IMG/VR virus record: IMGVR_UViG_3300042905_003306
Span: 1 to 22,702 of that record
DNA length: 22,702 bases
Origin: a virus
Strand: one strand, 5' to 3'
A model generated the notes under the pieces. That model was not told where the DNA came from. It saw only the letters and a program-made list of their open reading frames with translations, and made no database searches. The first letter of the stretch is position 1; the number at the start of each line of letters is the position of its first letter. Below, in pieces: positions 7,592 to 14,514 of this stretch. The position numbers and the translations under genes are program-made.

Positions 7592-8151
7592 CGTCAGCGG
7601 GCCCGGCTCATGAGGGAGACCGTCCCGCTCCGCGCATCTCTGACACCCTTCGACATGAAGTCGGACTCCGTGCCTCTGGGCCGCGCCTCGCCACGCGATA
7701 GACCTCAGGGCGAGGGCTTGGATTTTCCCAGCGTGCTCACCCTCGCCACATGGTCGACGACCTCGGAGACGAGCGAGATAACCGCCGCGCCCTCGAGCCT
7801 GTCATAGAGTCGAGCGACCGGGTAGCCAGAGGCCCCGCGGACGAGGTCGGGGAAGTCGGAGATGCTCTCGATGACGTCCGACGCTATCGCCTCGAGGCGA
7901 GCGAGGCCCCGAGAGATGTCGTCTCCCTCGGGCTCCCGCGCCGCCCGGAGGTCATGCAGAGCGACCGAGCGCTTAGACAGCGCCCGGGCCTCGACCCATG
8001 TCGCATTGTCCGGGACGACGAGGGCTCCGATGTCCCGAGTCTCCGCATAGACACGACACGCCTCCTCGCTATTCGCCGACTGAATCGCCGGGTCGCAGAG
8101 GAGGACGAATCGCGTCGGAATGGCCGCCGACACGACTACGTTGAGAGCCAC
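7358..8151 (-). CDS. Tail assembly chaperone GT fusion made by -1 frameshift
   Basis: Translation from GTG 8151 reads 143 residues to the AAA codon at 7725-7723, slips back one base on GGGAAAA, and continues from 7723 in the -1 frame for 121 residues to TGA at 7358-7360, giving 264 aa. The -1 frame is open over the whole stretch from the slip site to the downstream gene and has no ATG, GTG or TTG before 7591, so it is best explained as a frameshift product. The extension carries CQRC (fusion residues 170-173) and CPLC (201-204), a paired Cys motif likely to bind zinc. By analogy with lambda G/GT, the fusion would recruit the major tail protein to the tape measure before tail polymerisation. 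It is probably absent from the mature virion. Confidence 0.82.
7686..7715 (-). promoter_or_regulatory. Frameshift-stimulating stem-loop
   Basis: Seven bases after the slippery heptamer the transcript reads CCTCGCC (7715-7709), a 16-base loop, then GGCGAGG (7692-7686). That is a perfect, GC-rich 7-bp stem. The seven-base spacer is in the range usual for stimulatory structures. A competing CCTC/GAGG hairpin exists within the loop side, and a pseudoknot was not tested. Confidence 0.7.
7705..8151 (-). CDS. Tail assembly chaperone G
   Basis: This is a 148-aa protein starting at GTG 8151, preceded by GAGG about nine bases upstream, and ending ...LGKSKPSP at 7705. It sits between the major tail protein and the tape measure, the standard place for the chaperone pair. 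The middle is helical and charged, as expected. It also has RDIGALVVPDNATWVEARALSKRSVAL, shown here only to mark the helical core near residues 40-66. The last few codons overlap a -1 frameshift signal that makes a longer GT form. Sequence similarity to a named chaperone family was not recognised, so the call rests on order, size and the frameshift element. Confidence 0.82.
   Translation of the reverse strand: MALNVVVSAAIPTRFVLLCDPAIQSANSEEACRVYAETRDIGALVVPDNATWVEARALSKRSVALHDLRAAREPEGDDISRGLARLEAIASDVIESISDFPDLVRGASGYPVARLYDRLEGAAVISLVSEVVDHVARVSTLGKSKPSP
7723..7729 (-). promoter_or_regulatory. Slippery heptamer GGGAAAA for -1 frameshifting
   Basis: On the coding strand the heptamer reads G GGA AAA in the zero frame, the classic X XXY YYZ form and one base different from lambda's GGGAAAG. 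It lies five codons before the stop of chaperone G, exactly where the -1 frame leads into the T part. Confidence 0.88.
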
Positions 8152-8160
8152 GATTGAACC

Positions 8161-9453
8161 TCAGGAACAGAAAGCCAAAAGGAAGTAAGCCCCATTCGCC
8201 GCCGTCGGGGTCCCGCTGGTCCCGACGAACTCGCTCGAGGCCGCCGAGAGGGTACACGTCGAGTAAGACCGCTCGTCCTCGACCGTGTCGCCCGGGAGCT
8301 CCGAGACATACGCCGACGGGATGATGAGCGCCGCGCCCGCGAGCTCCCCGCCCTCGAGCGGGAGGACCCATGTATAGGTCGAGCCGAGCCGGAGCCAGTC
8401 GCGGAGCTGAGCTCGAGCGAAGTCGGAGAACGTCAGCGAGACCGTACACTGAGCGGAGACGACCTCCGCATCCGCCGCCCCGACGATGCTCGTCGTCGCA
8501 GAGCCGACCGGGTCGAGACCGATGGCGATGGTCGCCTCCCAGCCGCGGAGCGTCGCGACCGTCCGAGCGCCCGTATTGATGTCGCCGTAAACAGCCTGTC
8601 CCCAGCGCTTGAGCGCCGTCCCGTTTCCGATGTTGCTCGGAGCCGCGAGCGCGCCGCCGTAAGCCTGAGTCGTCTTGTATGCGGGCGAGAGCTGGACCGA
8701 GATTTCAGCCGTCCGCGAGTCATCGCCCGCGAACGCGATGCCGACCTGATTCGCTCGACAGCCCGTCGCCTCGACCTCCCGAGCGCGGTCGCGATACCGG
8801 ACCGCGAGGGACGTCGCCCCGACCGACCCGATCTCCGGATAGACGACGGAGCATAGCTTGACCGAGTCGCCGACCTGGGGAGCCGCCGAGAAAGCGGGTC
8901 GGACCGTGACCTGATTCGTCCCGGCATTGATAGCCGTGATGACGCCGTACTCCGTGAGCCGCGCCGATGAGACCCACGCGACGACGTCGCCCGGATTCGT
9001 CAGACTGAGGTCGCCCGCGGAGACCTCGAAGACGGTCGTCGAGACCGCCGCCGTTACCGTGACAGCGCTCCCGCCGTTCTTGCTCACGGTCCCGAGGGAG
9101 GTCGCGAGGAGCTCCTTCAGTCGGGTCGACCCGAAGTTGAGACCCTGAGCGCTCTCGCCCTTGAAGACGAGCGTGAAGTCCCCGAGCTCCCGGATAGCGG
9201 GCTCGCCGCTGGACAAGTAAGGAGCCTCGACCTCCGGGACCTGACCCGCGCCACTCGTCGAGACCGAGGGCTCCGAATAGAGCGGGATGGTCGCCGACTC
9301 CGCCGCGCTCGACGAGCTCGTCCGCGTCGGCTTGATTGCGTTGTAAGTCAGGCCCGACGTGTCGACGAGCGCATGGTCCGTCGCGCTCGGGCTCCCGTAG
9401 GTCGATTCGATGGCGATGGCGACACTCTGTCCGCCCAGACGTCCTGCGCTCAT
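8161..9453 (-). CDS. Major tail tube protein
   Basis: This is a 430-aa protein starting MSAGRLGGQSVAIAIESTYG at ATG 9453. The ATG overlaps the tail terminator stop (ATGA) and follows an AGGG Shine-Dalgarno. The start at 9474 seven codons upstream would overlap the previous gene further and is not needed. The protein is Ser/Thr/Val/Gly-rich and beta-type throughout, with SPAYKTTQAYGG and DFTLVFKGE segments, as in tail tube subunits. An internal block (VTAAVSTTVFEV...PGDVVAW...QVTVRPAF) looks like an inserted beta domain and may explain a length above the common 200-350 aa. Position between tail terminator and chaperone pair supports the call. Confidence 0.85.
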   Translation of the reverse strand: MSAGRLGGQSVAIAIESTYGSPSATDHALVDTSGLTYNAIKPTRTSSSSAAESATIPLYSEPSVSTSGAGQVPEVEAPYLSSGEPAIRELGDFTLVFKGESAQGLNFGSTRLKELLATSLGTVSKNGGSAVTVTAAVSTTVFEVSAGDLSLTNPGDVVAWVSSARLTEYGVITAINAGTNQVTVRPAFSAAPQVGDSVKLCSVVYPEIGSVGATSLAVRYRDRAREVEATGCRANQVGIAFAGDDSRTAEISVQLSPAYKTTQAYGGALAAPSNIGNGTALKRWGQAVYGDINTGARTVATLRGWEATIAIGLDPVGSATTSIVGAADAEVVSAQCTVSLTFSDFARAQLRDWLRLGSTYTWVLPLEGGELAGAALIIPSAYVSELPGDTVEDERSYSTCTLSAASSEFVGTSGTPTAANGAYFLLAFCS

Positions 9454-9905
9454 ATGCTCACCCTCACGTTGCATCGGATACGGAGGACGTATCCCGTGAC
9501 CCTGTCAATGTCGCCCCGCGTCTCGACTTGCGTCTCCGGTAGGACCGCGAGGTCGGAGACGTGAGGGGCCCAGAAAGAATGGAGACGGAGCGCGCCCATG
9601 ATGAGCGCCGCGTCCGAGGTCGGAGCCCACGTCGCGAGCGGTCCGAGGTCCGCGTCCCGGTAGAGGACGACGACCGTCAGCGCTTGCGAGACCTCGTCGA
9701 GCGCGTCGCCCTGGACGAGGCCCGTATCGATGATTGCTCCCGTCTCGATGTAGACCGCCCGAGAGCCGACTCGGTCGGACTCCGCGAAGAGCTCGCCCTC
9801 GCTCCGGACCTCCGGGACGACGAGGAGCCGGAGCCCTGGGGCGTGACTCGGCTCGAGCGCCGCGAGGAGAGGCCCCATCGCCTCGACTAGGGTCTCGACG
9901 CTCAC
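9450..9905 (-). CDS. Tail terminator/tail completion protein
   Basis: This is a 151-aa protein starting VSVETLVEAMGPLLAALEPS at GTG 9905, coupled to the upstream gene by a GTGA overlap. An in-frame start at 10004 adds a basic stretch that overlaps the upstream gene, and it is rejected. The mix of a short N-terminal helix, beta strands (LTVVVLYRDAD, AVYIETGAI) and small size resembles tail terminators of the lambda gpU or HK97 gp10-neighbour type. The gene lies directly before the major tail protein, the usual place. No diagnostic motif is known to me, so the function is inferred from size and order. Confidence 0.72.
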   Translation of the reverse strand: MSVETLVEAMGPLLAALEPSHAPGLRLLVVPEVRSEGELFAESDRVGSRAVYIETGAIIDTGLVQGDALDEVSQALTVVVLYRDADLGPLATWAPTSDAALIMGALRLHSFWAPHVSDLAVLPETQVETRGDIDRVTGYVLRIRCNVRVSI

Positions 9906-10474
9906 GCCTGCTGACCCGCCGTCGAGCGCTGCGCCGCCGCGCCGACAATCTCCGCGAGGACCGCGTTTAGGTCCTCGACGTTTCGCGGAGAGACTCCGAG
10001 CCACTCCCGCTTTGCGTTCACCGCCGCAGCGTAGGCCGTCGCCGAGCCCCGCACCTCGATGCGCGCCTGATTAGTCGTCGTCCGCGTGACCCGCAGACTC
10101 CGCGAGAGTTGACCCGAGAGGATGAGGTCGACCTCGACGGACCTCTCGGTTAGACCCTTTCGCGACTCCGCCTTGTATTGGCGATAACCGTCCGGGTAGT
10201 AGCGCCCGACGGCTTCGCCCTTCTTCGGTCCTCGACGACCTATCCACTCGGTCCCGCCCTTAGGCTTCAAGCGCCGCGCGGTCTCCGAGGCGTAGTAGAC
10301 GACGCGAGGCTTCTCGGAATAGTCCGCGAACCGCGTATCCTTGACGTCGAGGCCCTCGAAAAATGCCCGCTGGATGATGCTCGCTCGGAGCGTCTCCGCG
10401 ATGTCGCGCATCGCCGCCTCGTCGATGAAGTAGCGCGGGAACTTCGTCAGGTCGATTTTGACTTTGACGCCCAT
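9902..10474 (-). CDS. Neck/tail-completion protein (virion morphogenesis-like)
   Basis: This is a 190-aa basic protein starting MGVKVKIDLTKFPRYFIDEA at ATG 10474, overlapping the adaptor stop as TAATG. The N-terminal region is helical and the middle has SGQLSRSLRVTRTTTNQARIEV followed by an Ala-rich strand. Near the C-terminus REWLGVSPRNVEDLNAVLAE resembles the end of phage virion-morphogenesis (P2 gpS/Mu gpG-like) proteins, where an R-x-x-x-G-L/V-S-x-x-D-type motif is common. Such proteins act at the head-tail junction. It lies between adaptor and tail terminator, as expected. Confidence 0.75.
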   Translation of the reverse strand: MGVKVKIDLTKFPRYFIDEAAMRDIAETLRASIIQRAFFEGLDVKDTRFADYSEKPRVVYYASETARRLKPKGGTEWIGRRGPKKGEAVGRYYPDGYRQYKAESRKGLTERSVEVDLILSGQLSRSLRVTRTTTNQARIEVRGSATAYAAAVNAKREWLGVSPRNVEDLNAVLAEIVGAAAQRSTAGQQA

Positions 10475-11511
10475 TAGCGCTCGTCCGTTACGCGAGCGCG
10501 GTCGATGGGGTAGGGAGCCGCGTCCGTCACGAAGTCGACGACCCCGCGATTCGTGAAGGTCGAGCCGATTCGTGAGGTCATCCGCGAGACGACCGCCGCG
10601 AGTTGTTCGCCCGGGTCGACCTCCCCGTTACGGTCGAGGTCGGACCAGTCGACGAGGGCGAGTTGAGCCTCGAGCTCCGCGACCGCCCGCTCCCGGTAGT
10701 AGGTCGCGAGGGTCGTCCGGTCCTGTCCTCCGACCATCGTCCCGTCGAGGATGTTCGCCGCCGCGAGGTAGGCGTGAGACCTCGCGAACGCTCGACCCGG
10801 GAGGACGTCCTCGACGCGCGGAGCGATGCGCGTCCGGATGAGCCCGATGAGCTCGTCGAGCGCCGCCTCCCGCTGGGCCCTCCAGCTCGACTGCCCGACC
10901 GGACGAGTCCGGAGGTCCGGGACATAGCCGAGGAGGTCCGCGTCCCCGAGCTCCGTCCCGAATGCCATCGCGACGACGTGGAGGACGTCTCGGTCTCGAC
11001 GATAGTCGACGGCTTCCCCGCTGATAGGGTCCGAGGCCGTGTAGTCCACGGTCCAGCGGATGCCCCGCGTCGGGGTCGCCGGGAGGTCTCCCGACGGGAT
11101 GGTCGCCGAGTACTCCGACCAGTAGAGGGACGGATTCGACCCGACGATGTCGACCGGGAGAGGGAGCGCCTCCGCGAGCTCGAGGACGCCCGTCCCCGCG
11201 CCGATGGAGACGACGCGGACGACCCGCACCGGAGCGCCGACGATGCCCTCTCCGCGGAGGACCGCGGGAGACGGAGAGCCTATCGCAGACAGCGCCGCGA
11301 ATGACCCCGAGAGACCCCATGTCACGGTCAATGACCGACGGTCCGCGGAGATAGCCGAGACCGTATCGGGAGACCTGGTCGCCGTGAGCGCGTAGGTCTG
11401 AGACCCCGCGGGCCAGTCGACGACGAGAGACGGAGCCGCGACGACGTAGCCATCCGGAGCCGCCCAGCGGAATCGATGAGAGAGTCCCGTGATGAGCTTT
11501 CGCGCGGTCAT
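10474..11511 (-). CDS. Head-tail adaptor-like protein with an EF-hand loop
   Basis: This is a 345-aa protein starting MTARKLITGLSHRFRWAAPD at ATG 11511. About residues 20-180 are beta-type. The C-terminal part, from about 200, is helical with RAFARSHAYLAAANILDG and YYRERAVAELEAQLALVDW, similar in style to phage head-tail adaptors. Residues 291-302 are DLDRNGEVDPGE, which fits the 12-residue EF-hand calcium loop at every key position (D1, D3, N5, G6, E7, D9, E12). Its place after the minor head protein and before the neck protein supports an adaptor/connector role. It is longer than typical adaptors, so the N-terminal beta part may be an added domain. AGGG seven bases before the ATG may serve as the ribosome-binding site. 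Confidence 0.78.
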   Translation of the reverse strand: MTARKLITGLSHRFRWAAPDGYVVAAPSLVVDWPAGSQTYALTATRSPDTVSAISADRRSLTVTWGLSGSFAALSAIGSPSPAVLRGEGIVGAPVRVVRVVSIGAGTGVLELAEALPLPVDIVGSNPSLYWSEYSATIPSGDLPATPTRGIRWTVDYTASDPISGEAVDYRRDRDVLHVVAMAFGTELGDADLLGYVPDLRTRPVGQSSWRAQREAALDELIGLIRTRIAPRVEDVLPGRAFARSHAYLAAANILDGTMVGGQDRTTLATYYRERAVAELEAQLALVDWSDLDRNGEVDPGEQLAAVVSRMTSRIGSTFTNRGVVDFVTDAAPYPIDRARVTDER

Positions 11512-11517
11512 GGCGAC

Positions 11518-11546
11518 ACCCTACCACATCGCGCCGCGCGAGTCAC
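11518..11546 (-). promoter_or_regulatory. Possible promoter before the adaptor gene
   Basis: In the 31-bp gap and the end of the minor head gene, the coding strand has GTGACT (11546-11541), 17 bases, then TAGGGT (11523-11518) preceded by TGG, an extended -10 form. The predicted start of transcription falls at or next to the ATG, so the mRNA could be leaderless. The AGGG in the same motif can also be read as a Shine-Dalgarno sequence. Confidence 0.4.
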
Positions 11547-12379
11547 CGCGCCGCGGAGTTAGCCGCTCGGACGTCCGCCTCGGTCGCCTCTTTATAGCCC
11601 CATCGCTTCGCCTGGCTGAGAGGGACCGCGAGCCACGAATGGCGACAGTTGTATCCGCCCCCGCTCTCGAGCGGATGGGGGAGCCCGGTCTGATTGTTGT
11701 CGAGCCGCCGGACGAGGTCGCGCGAAAACCAGAGCCCGACGCAGGCCTCGCAAAAGGGCCGCGTGAGCCCGTCGTCCGGGCCCCCGTAGGCGTAGCCGAC
11801 CGGGAGGTCGGTCGTGTCCGCATAGGCGTTCGCCAACGCTCGAGCATAAACCGCGGTCTGGGTCCGAGCCTCCGTCGAGGCTCTCTCGAGGGAGACCCCG
11901 AGACGGTCCGAGAGGCGGGACGATAGCTCCGTGAGGCTCTCGAGGCGGTAGCCCTCCCGCATGAGCGGGACGAGCTCCGTCGAGAGCGTGAGATTCATCG
12001 CCCGGAAAGCGTCGACCGCGTCCCGCTGCGCCGCGTCAATGATGGTCGCGAGCTCCTCGACGTCGACGACCGTCTCCGGGTCGAGCCCGACCTCCCGGAG
12101 GAAGTCCGGAGTCGCGCGCTCGATGGCGTCGAGACCGTCGAGCCACTGGTCCTGTATCTCGCCCGTCTCGTCCGCGACAGCCGCCGCGACCTGGTCGAGC
12201 TGGAGAGCGAGAATCCCCGCGCGCCAGTCGCCGCCGCCCGCATCCGTCGCGAGCTCGAGGAGTCGGTCGCGTAGCGAGTCACGGAGCCCGACGAGCTCCG
12301 CGCCGATGCGATTCCCCAAGCGGTCGAGGTCCGCCTGACGACGTCGGAGCGCCGCGCGGATGTCCGCCGGAATCGCCAC
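11543..12379 (-). CDS. Mu F-like minor head morphogenesis protein
   Basis: This is a 278-aa protein starting MAIPADIRAALRRRQADLDR at GTG 12379. Residues 1-185 are mostly helical. From about 190 the conserved C-terminal part of the Mu F/SPP1 gp7 family is recognisable: GYAYGGPDDGLTRPFCEACV near 195-214, LDNNQTGL near 226-233, and SGGGYNCRHSW near 239-249. C210, C213, C245 and H247 could hold a metal ion. Family members are minor capsid proteins that associate with the portal and may enter with the DNA. Unusually, the gene follows the major capsid gene and not the portal gene. A 31-bp gap separates it from the adaptor. Confidence 0.9.
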   Translation of the reverse strand: MAIPADIRAALRRRQADLDRLGNRIGAELVGLRDSLRDRLLELATDAGGGDWRAGILALQLDQVAAAVADETGEIQDQWLDGLDAIERATPDFLREVGLDPETVVDVEELATIIDAAQRDAVDAFRAMNLTLSTELVPLMREGYRLESLTELSSRLSDRLGVSLERASTEARTQTAVYARALANAYADTTDLPVGYAYGGPDDGLTRPFCEACVGLWFSRDLVRRLDNNQTGLPHPLESGGGYNCRHSWLAVPLSQAKRWGYKEATEADVRAANSAAR

Positions 12380-12382
12380 GGA

Positions 12383-12649
12383 TTAACGCCCCCGCTTGCG
12401 CTGGGGAATTGTCCGCGGAGTAGATGGAGGGGCGTCGACCGGAGCCACGTCCGAGGGCCCGCCCGCCTCGAGGATGGAGGCGATGACCGCCTCGACCTCT
12501 GGAGGTGCCCGATACTCGAGGAGGACCGCGTCCGAGCCTAGCAGCCGCGAGGCCGCGAGCCACTGCTCCCGCGTCATGTCGACCTCCACGGGAGCATTGT
12601 AGAACCCGAGACGAGGAAGAGGACGGAGGAGTCGGACGCGGGCTCCCAT
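12383..12649 (-). CDS. Small hypothetical head protein
   Basis: This is an 88-aa protein starting MGARVRLLRPLPRLGFYNAP at ATG 12649, overlapping the major capsid stop as TAATG. The same frame can be read from 13243, but that lies inside the capsid gene and is low-complexity Arg/Gly sequence. The segment NAPVEVDMTREQWLAASRLL resembles a small folded unit, and the C-terminus is Pro-rich and basic (PSTPRTIPQRKRGR). No family was recognised. Small proteins between capsid and connector genes are often head-completion factors, but that is only a guess here. Confidence 0.72.
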   Translation of the reverse strand: MGARVRLLRPLPRLGFYNAPVEVDMTREQWLAASRLLGSDAVLLEYRAPPEVEAVIASILEAGGPSDVAPVDAPPSTPRTIPQRKRGR

Positions 12650-13707
12650 TAGGCGACGACCGCCGTCACGAGATAGCCCAAGTTGCTGTCGCAGACGACC
12701 TCGTCGGAGTAGACCTCCGCCGCGACGATGGTCCCGACCGCCTGGGGGGGAGCCGTCTCGTAGGAGCGGACGGAGATCGGGAGGGCGATGCCATCCATGC
12801 TCACGCCCTGACCCGAGAGGCCGTCCTCGACGAGGAGGAGCGCCGCGACCGCGCGGGTCATGATGTCGCCGCTCGCATTCGCCACGCTGTCCGCACCCTC
12901 GAGGCAGCCCATCCAGAGGCTCTTCCCCCAGATGTAGGAGCTCGCGAAAGCCACGCCATCCGCGCTCGTCTGCTTTCGACCGCCGCCGATGATGAGGCTC
13001 AAGCCGAGCTCCGCGCGAATCATGTCGATGAGGAACGCATCGGAGGCGACCTGACGAGCCGCCGGAGCCGCGCCGCTCGTCACGACGCGAATCCCCGAGG
13101 CCGCGAGGCTGATAGCCAGAGCGTCCGCGACCTCGCGACCCATGATGACCGTGTCCGCGTCCCGCCCGTAGGCCTGAGCGCGGAGGATGGTCTTGATGAG
13201 GTGGAGGTCCTGCATCGGGGTCGCCGTGACCGTCGTCGACCACTGAGAGCCCGCGCCCGGGACCGCGCCGAGAGCCGCGTCGGGCCAGTTCGCCGTCGAG
13301 AAGAAGAGGTCCGCCGTGCGGGTCTCCATGTCGAGGGCGAGCTTACGACCGATTGCGCCCGCCTCACGCTCGCTCAGGTCCGTCGGGAACTGGCTGCGCT
13401 GGGAGAGCTTCGTCGGGATGACGTCGCTCGCGAGCTTGTACTCCTCGCAGGAGTACAGCACGGTCGTCGGAGCGCCGAGAGCGCGCCGCGGGTAGTCAGC
13501 GCCGAGAGCCGTCGCGACGACCTGGGGCGAGCCCATGTAGCCCGAGGAGGCCTCGACGAAGATCGTCCCGCGATGAGCGGTCGGGGCGACCTGCTGAATC
13601 GGGAGCTTGGGGAAGACCAGACCCGCCACGCTCTGAGCCGCGCCGATGGCCGCGCCCGAGAGGATGGGGGAGACTGGGGCGAGCTGAGACAAGTTAGCTG
13701 CGCTCAT
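12649..13707 (-). CDS. Major capsid protein
   Basis: This is a 352-aa protein starting MSAANLSQLAPVSPILSGAA at ATG 13707 with GAGG about nine bases upstream. The N-terminal third has VAGLVFPKLPIQQVAPTAHRG split by a motif common in HK97-fold capsids (a V/IFP-x-V/LP step after a helix), followed by helical SQRSQFPTDLSEREAGAIGR and a beta/alpha core. Near residue 180 DTVIMGREVADAL and later DAFLIDMIRAELGL fit the P-domain pattern of the lambda E/Mu-like group. Its position after protease and decoration genes is standard. No N-terminal delta domain of HK97 type is visible, in line with a separate scaffold. Confidence 0.9.
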   Translation of the reverse strand: MSAANLSQLAPVSPILSGAAIGAAQSVAGLVFPKLPIQQVAPTAHRGTIFVEASSGYMGSPQVVATALGADYPRRALGAPTTVLYSCEEYKLASDVIPTKLSQRSQFPTDLSEREAGAIGRKLALDMETRTADLFFSTANWPDAALGAVPGAGSQWSTTVTATPMQDLHLIKTILRAQAYGRDADTVIMGREVADALAISLAASGIRVVTSGAAPAARQVASDAFLIDMIRAELGLSLIIGGGRKQTSADGVAFASSYIWGKSLWMGCLEGADSVANASGDIMTRAVAALLLVEDGLSGQGVSMDGIALPISVRSYETAPPQAVGTIVAAEVYSDEVVCDSNLGYLVTAVVA

Positions 13708-13718
13708 GATGCGTTACC

Positions 13719-14114
13719 TCAGGGGAAGATGGAGTGGTGAATGTTGAGCTCAGCGGTCGCGCCGTCAGCGGTCGCGCCCGTCGAGGTCGAGCCGCTCAGG
13801 ACGACGCCGATGATACGGTCGCCCGAGGCAGCCGCGACGAGCTTGCCCGAGGCGTCCGCCGTGACGAACTTCCCGGGGTCGATAGCGCCGCTCGCGATGG
13901 CGAACGGACACACGCCGAGGAGCTGGACGTCGACGATGTCGCCCGCGACGCCGCTCGTCAGAGCCACGCCGAGGAGGTACCCACCCGCGCCCGTCGCCTG
14001 AGCCGCCGCCGCGATGCCGCCGCTCAGACCGTCCGCCTTGACGATGCGACCGCGCGTCACGGTCCCCGTGAGGCGGTAGCTCTTGATGCTCTGGAGACCA
14101 TTCACGCTTGCCAT
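13719..14114 (-). CDS. Capsid decoration protein (DUF2190-like)
   Basis: This is a 131-aa protein starting MASVNGLQSIKSYRLTGTVT at ATG 14114 with a GGGGG run about eight bases upstream. It is Gly/Ala/Ser-rich with the pattern VKADGLSGG...GVALTSGVAGDIVDVQLLG...AIDPGKFVTADASGK, in which repeated short strands form a compact beta barrel in the DUF2190 family. Such proteins bind the outside of the shell and stabilise it after DNA filling. It sits one base after the protease/scaffold gene and eleven bases before the major capsid gene, the expected place. Confidence 0.82.
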   Translation of the reverse strand: MASVNGLQSIKSYRLTGTVTRGRIVKADGLSGGIAAAAQATGAGGYLLGVALTSGVAGDIVDVQLLGVCPFAIASGAIDPGKFVTADASGKLVAAASGDRIIGVVLSGSTSTGATADGATAELNIHHSIFP

Positions 14115-14115
14115 A

Positions 14116-14514
14116 TCACGCCCCCTTGAGCCCGCGGAATCGCGCGAGCATGTCGTTAGCGCGGGCGACCTCAGCCTCCCGCGGGTTCATCTTGACCTGC
14201 TCGACGTCCGCCGCCGCGCCACCGTGACCGACCGGGCTCGCGACCGCGACGATAGGCGAGAGGTCCGAGAGCATCGCCCCGACCTCCTCGACCCCGAGGC
14301 GAACCGCCCGCTCGACCCACTCACCGCGCCGCGCCTGGGGGATGCGCCCCGCCGAGACGTGAGTCTCGACCATGCGCTCCGCGTCGCGCTTCTGGAGCTC
14401 CGCGGTCGCGCTCTGCGCCGCGGTCGCCGCCGCCTCGAGCTGAGCGCGCACAGCGTCCAGCTCCTTCGTGAGCGCCTCGACCTGAGCGTCGAGCGCCTTC
14501 TTCTCCTCGCTCAT
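14116..14514 (-). CDS. Nested scaffolding protein from an internal start
   Basis: Inside the protease gene, ATG 14514 (residue 378) is preceded by GGAGG at 14527-14523 with an eight-base spacer, a strong ribosome-binding site in the middle of a coding region. Translation from here gives 132 aa starting MSEEKKALDAQVEALTKELD, a coiled coil followed by a charged C-terminal domain. Lambda Nu3 scaffold is made in the same way from the 3' part of gene C. The function is inferred from that analogy and from the lack of any other scaffold gene between portal and capsid. A second ATG at 14529 is a weaker choice. Confidence 0.62.
   Translation of the reverse strand: MSEEKKALDAQVEALTKELDAVRAQLEAAATAAQSATAELQKRDAERMVETHVSAGRIPQARRGEWVERAVRLGVEEVGAMLSDLSPIVAVASPVGHGGAAADVEQVKMNPREAEVARANDMLARFRGLKGA

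Noticed and set aside
12383-13243. 286-aa version of the small head protein
   Set aside because: The upstream two thirds overlap the major capsid gene and are Arg/Gly/His-rich shadow. ATG 12649 is coupled to the capsid stop.
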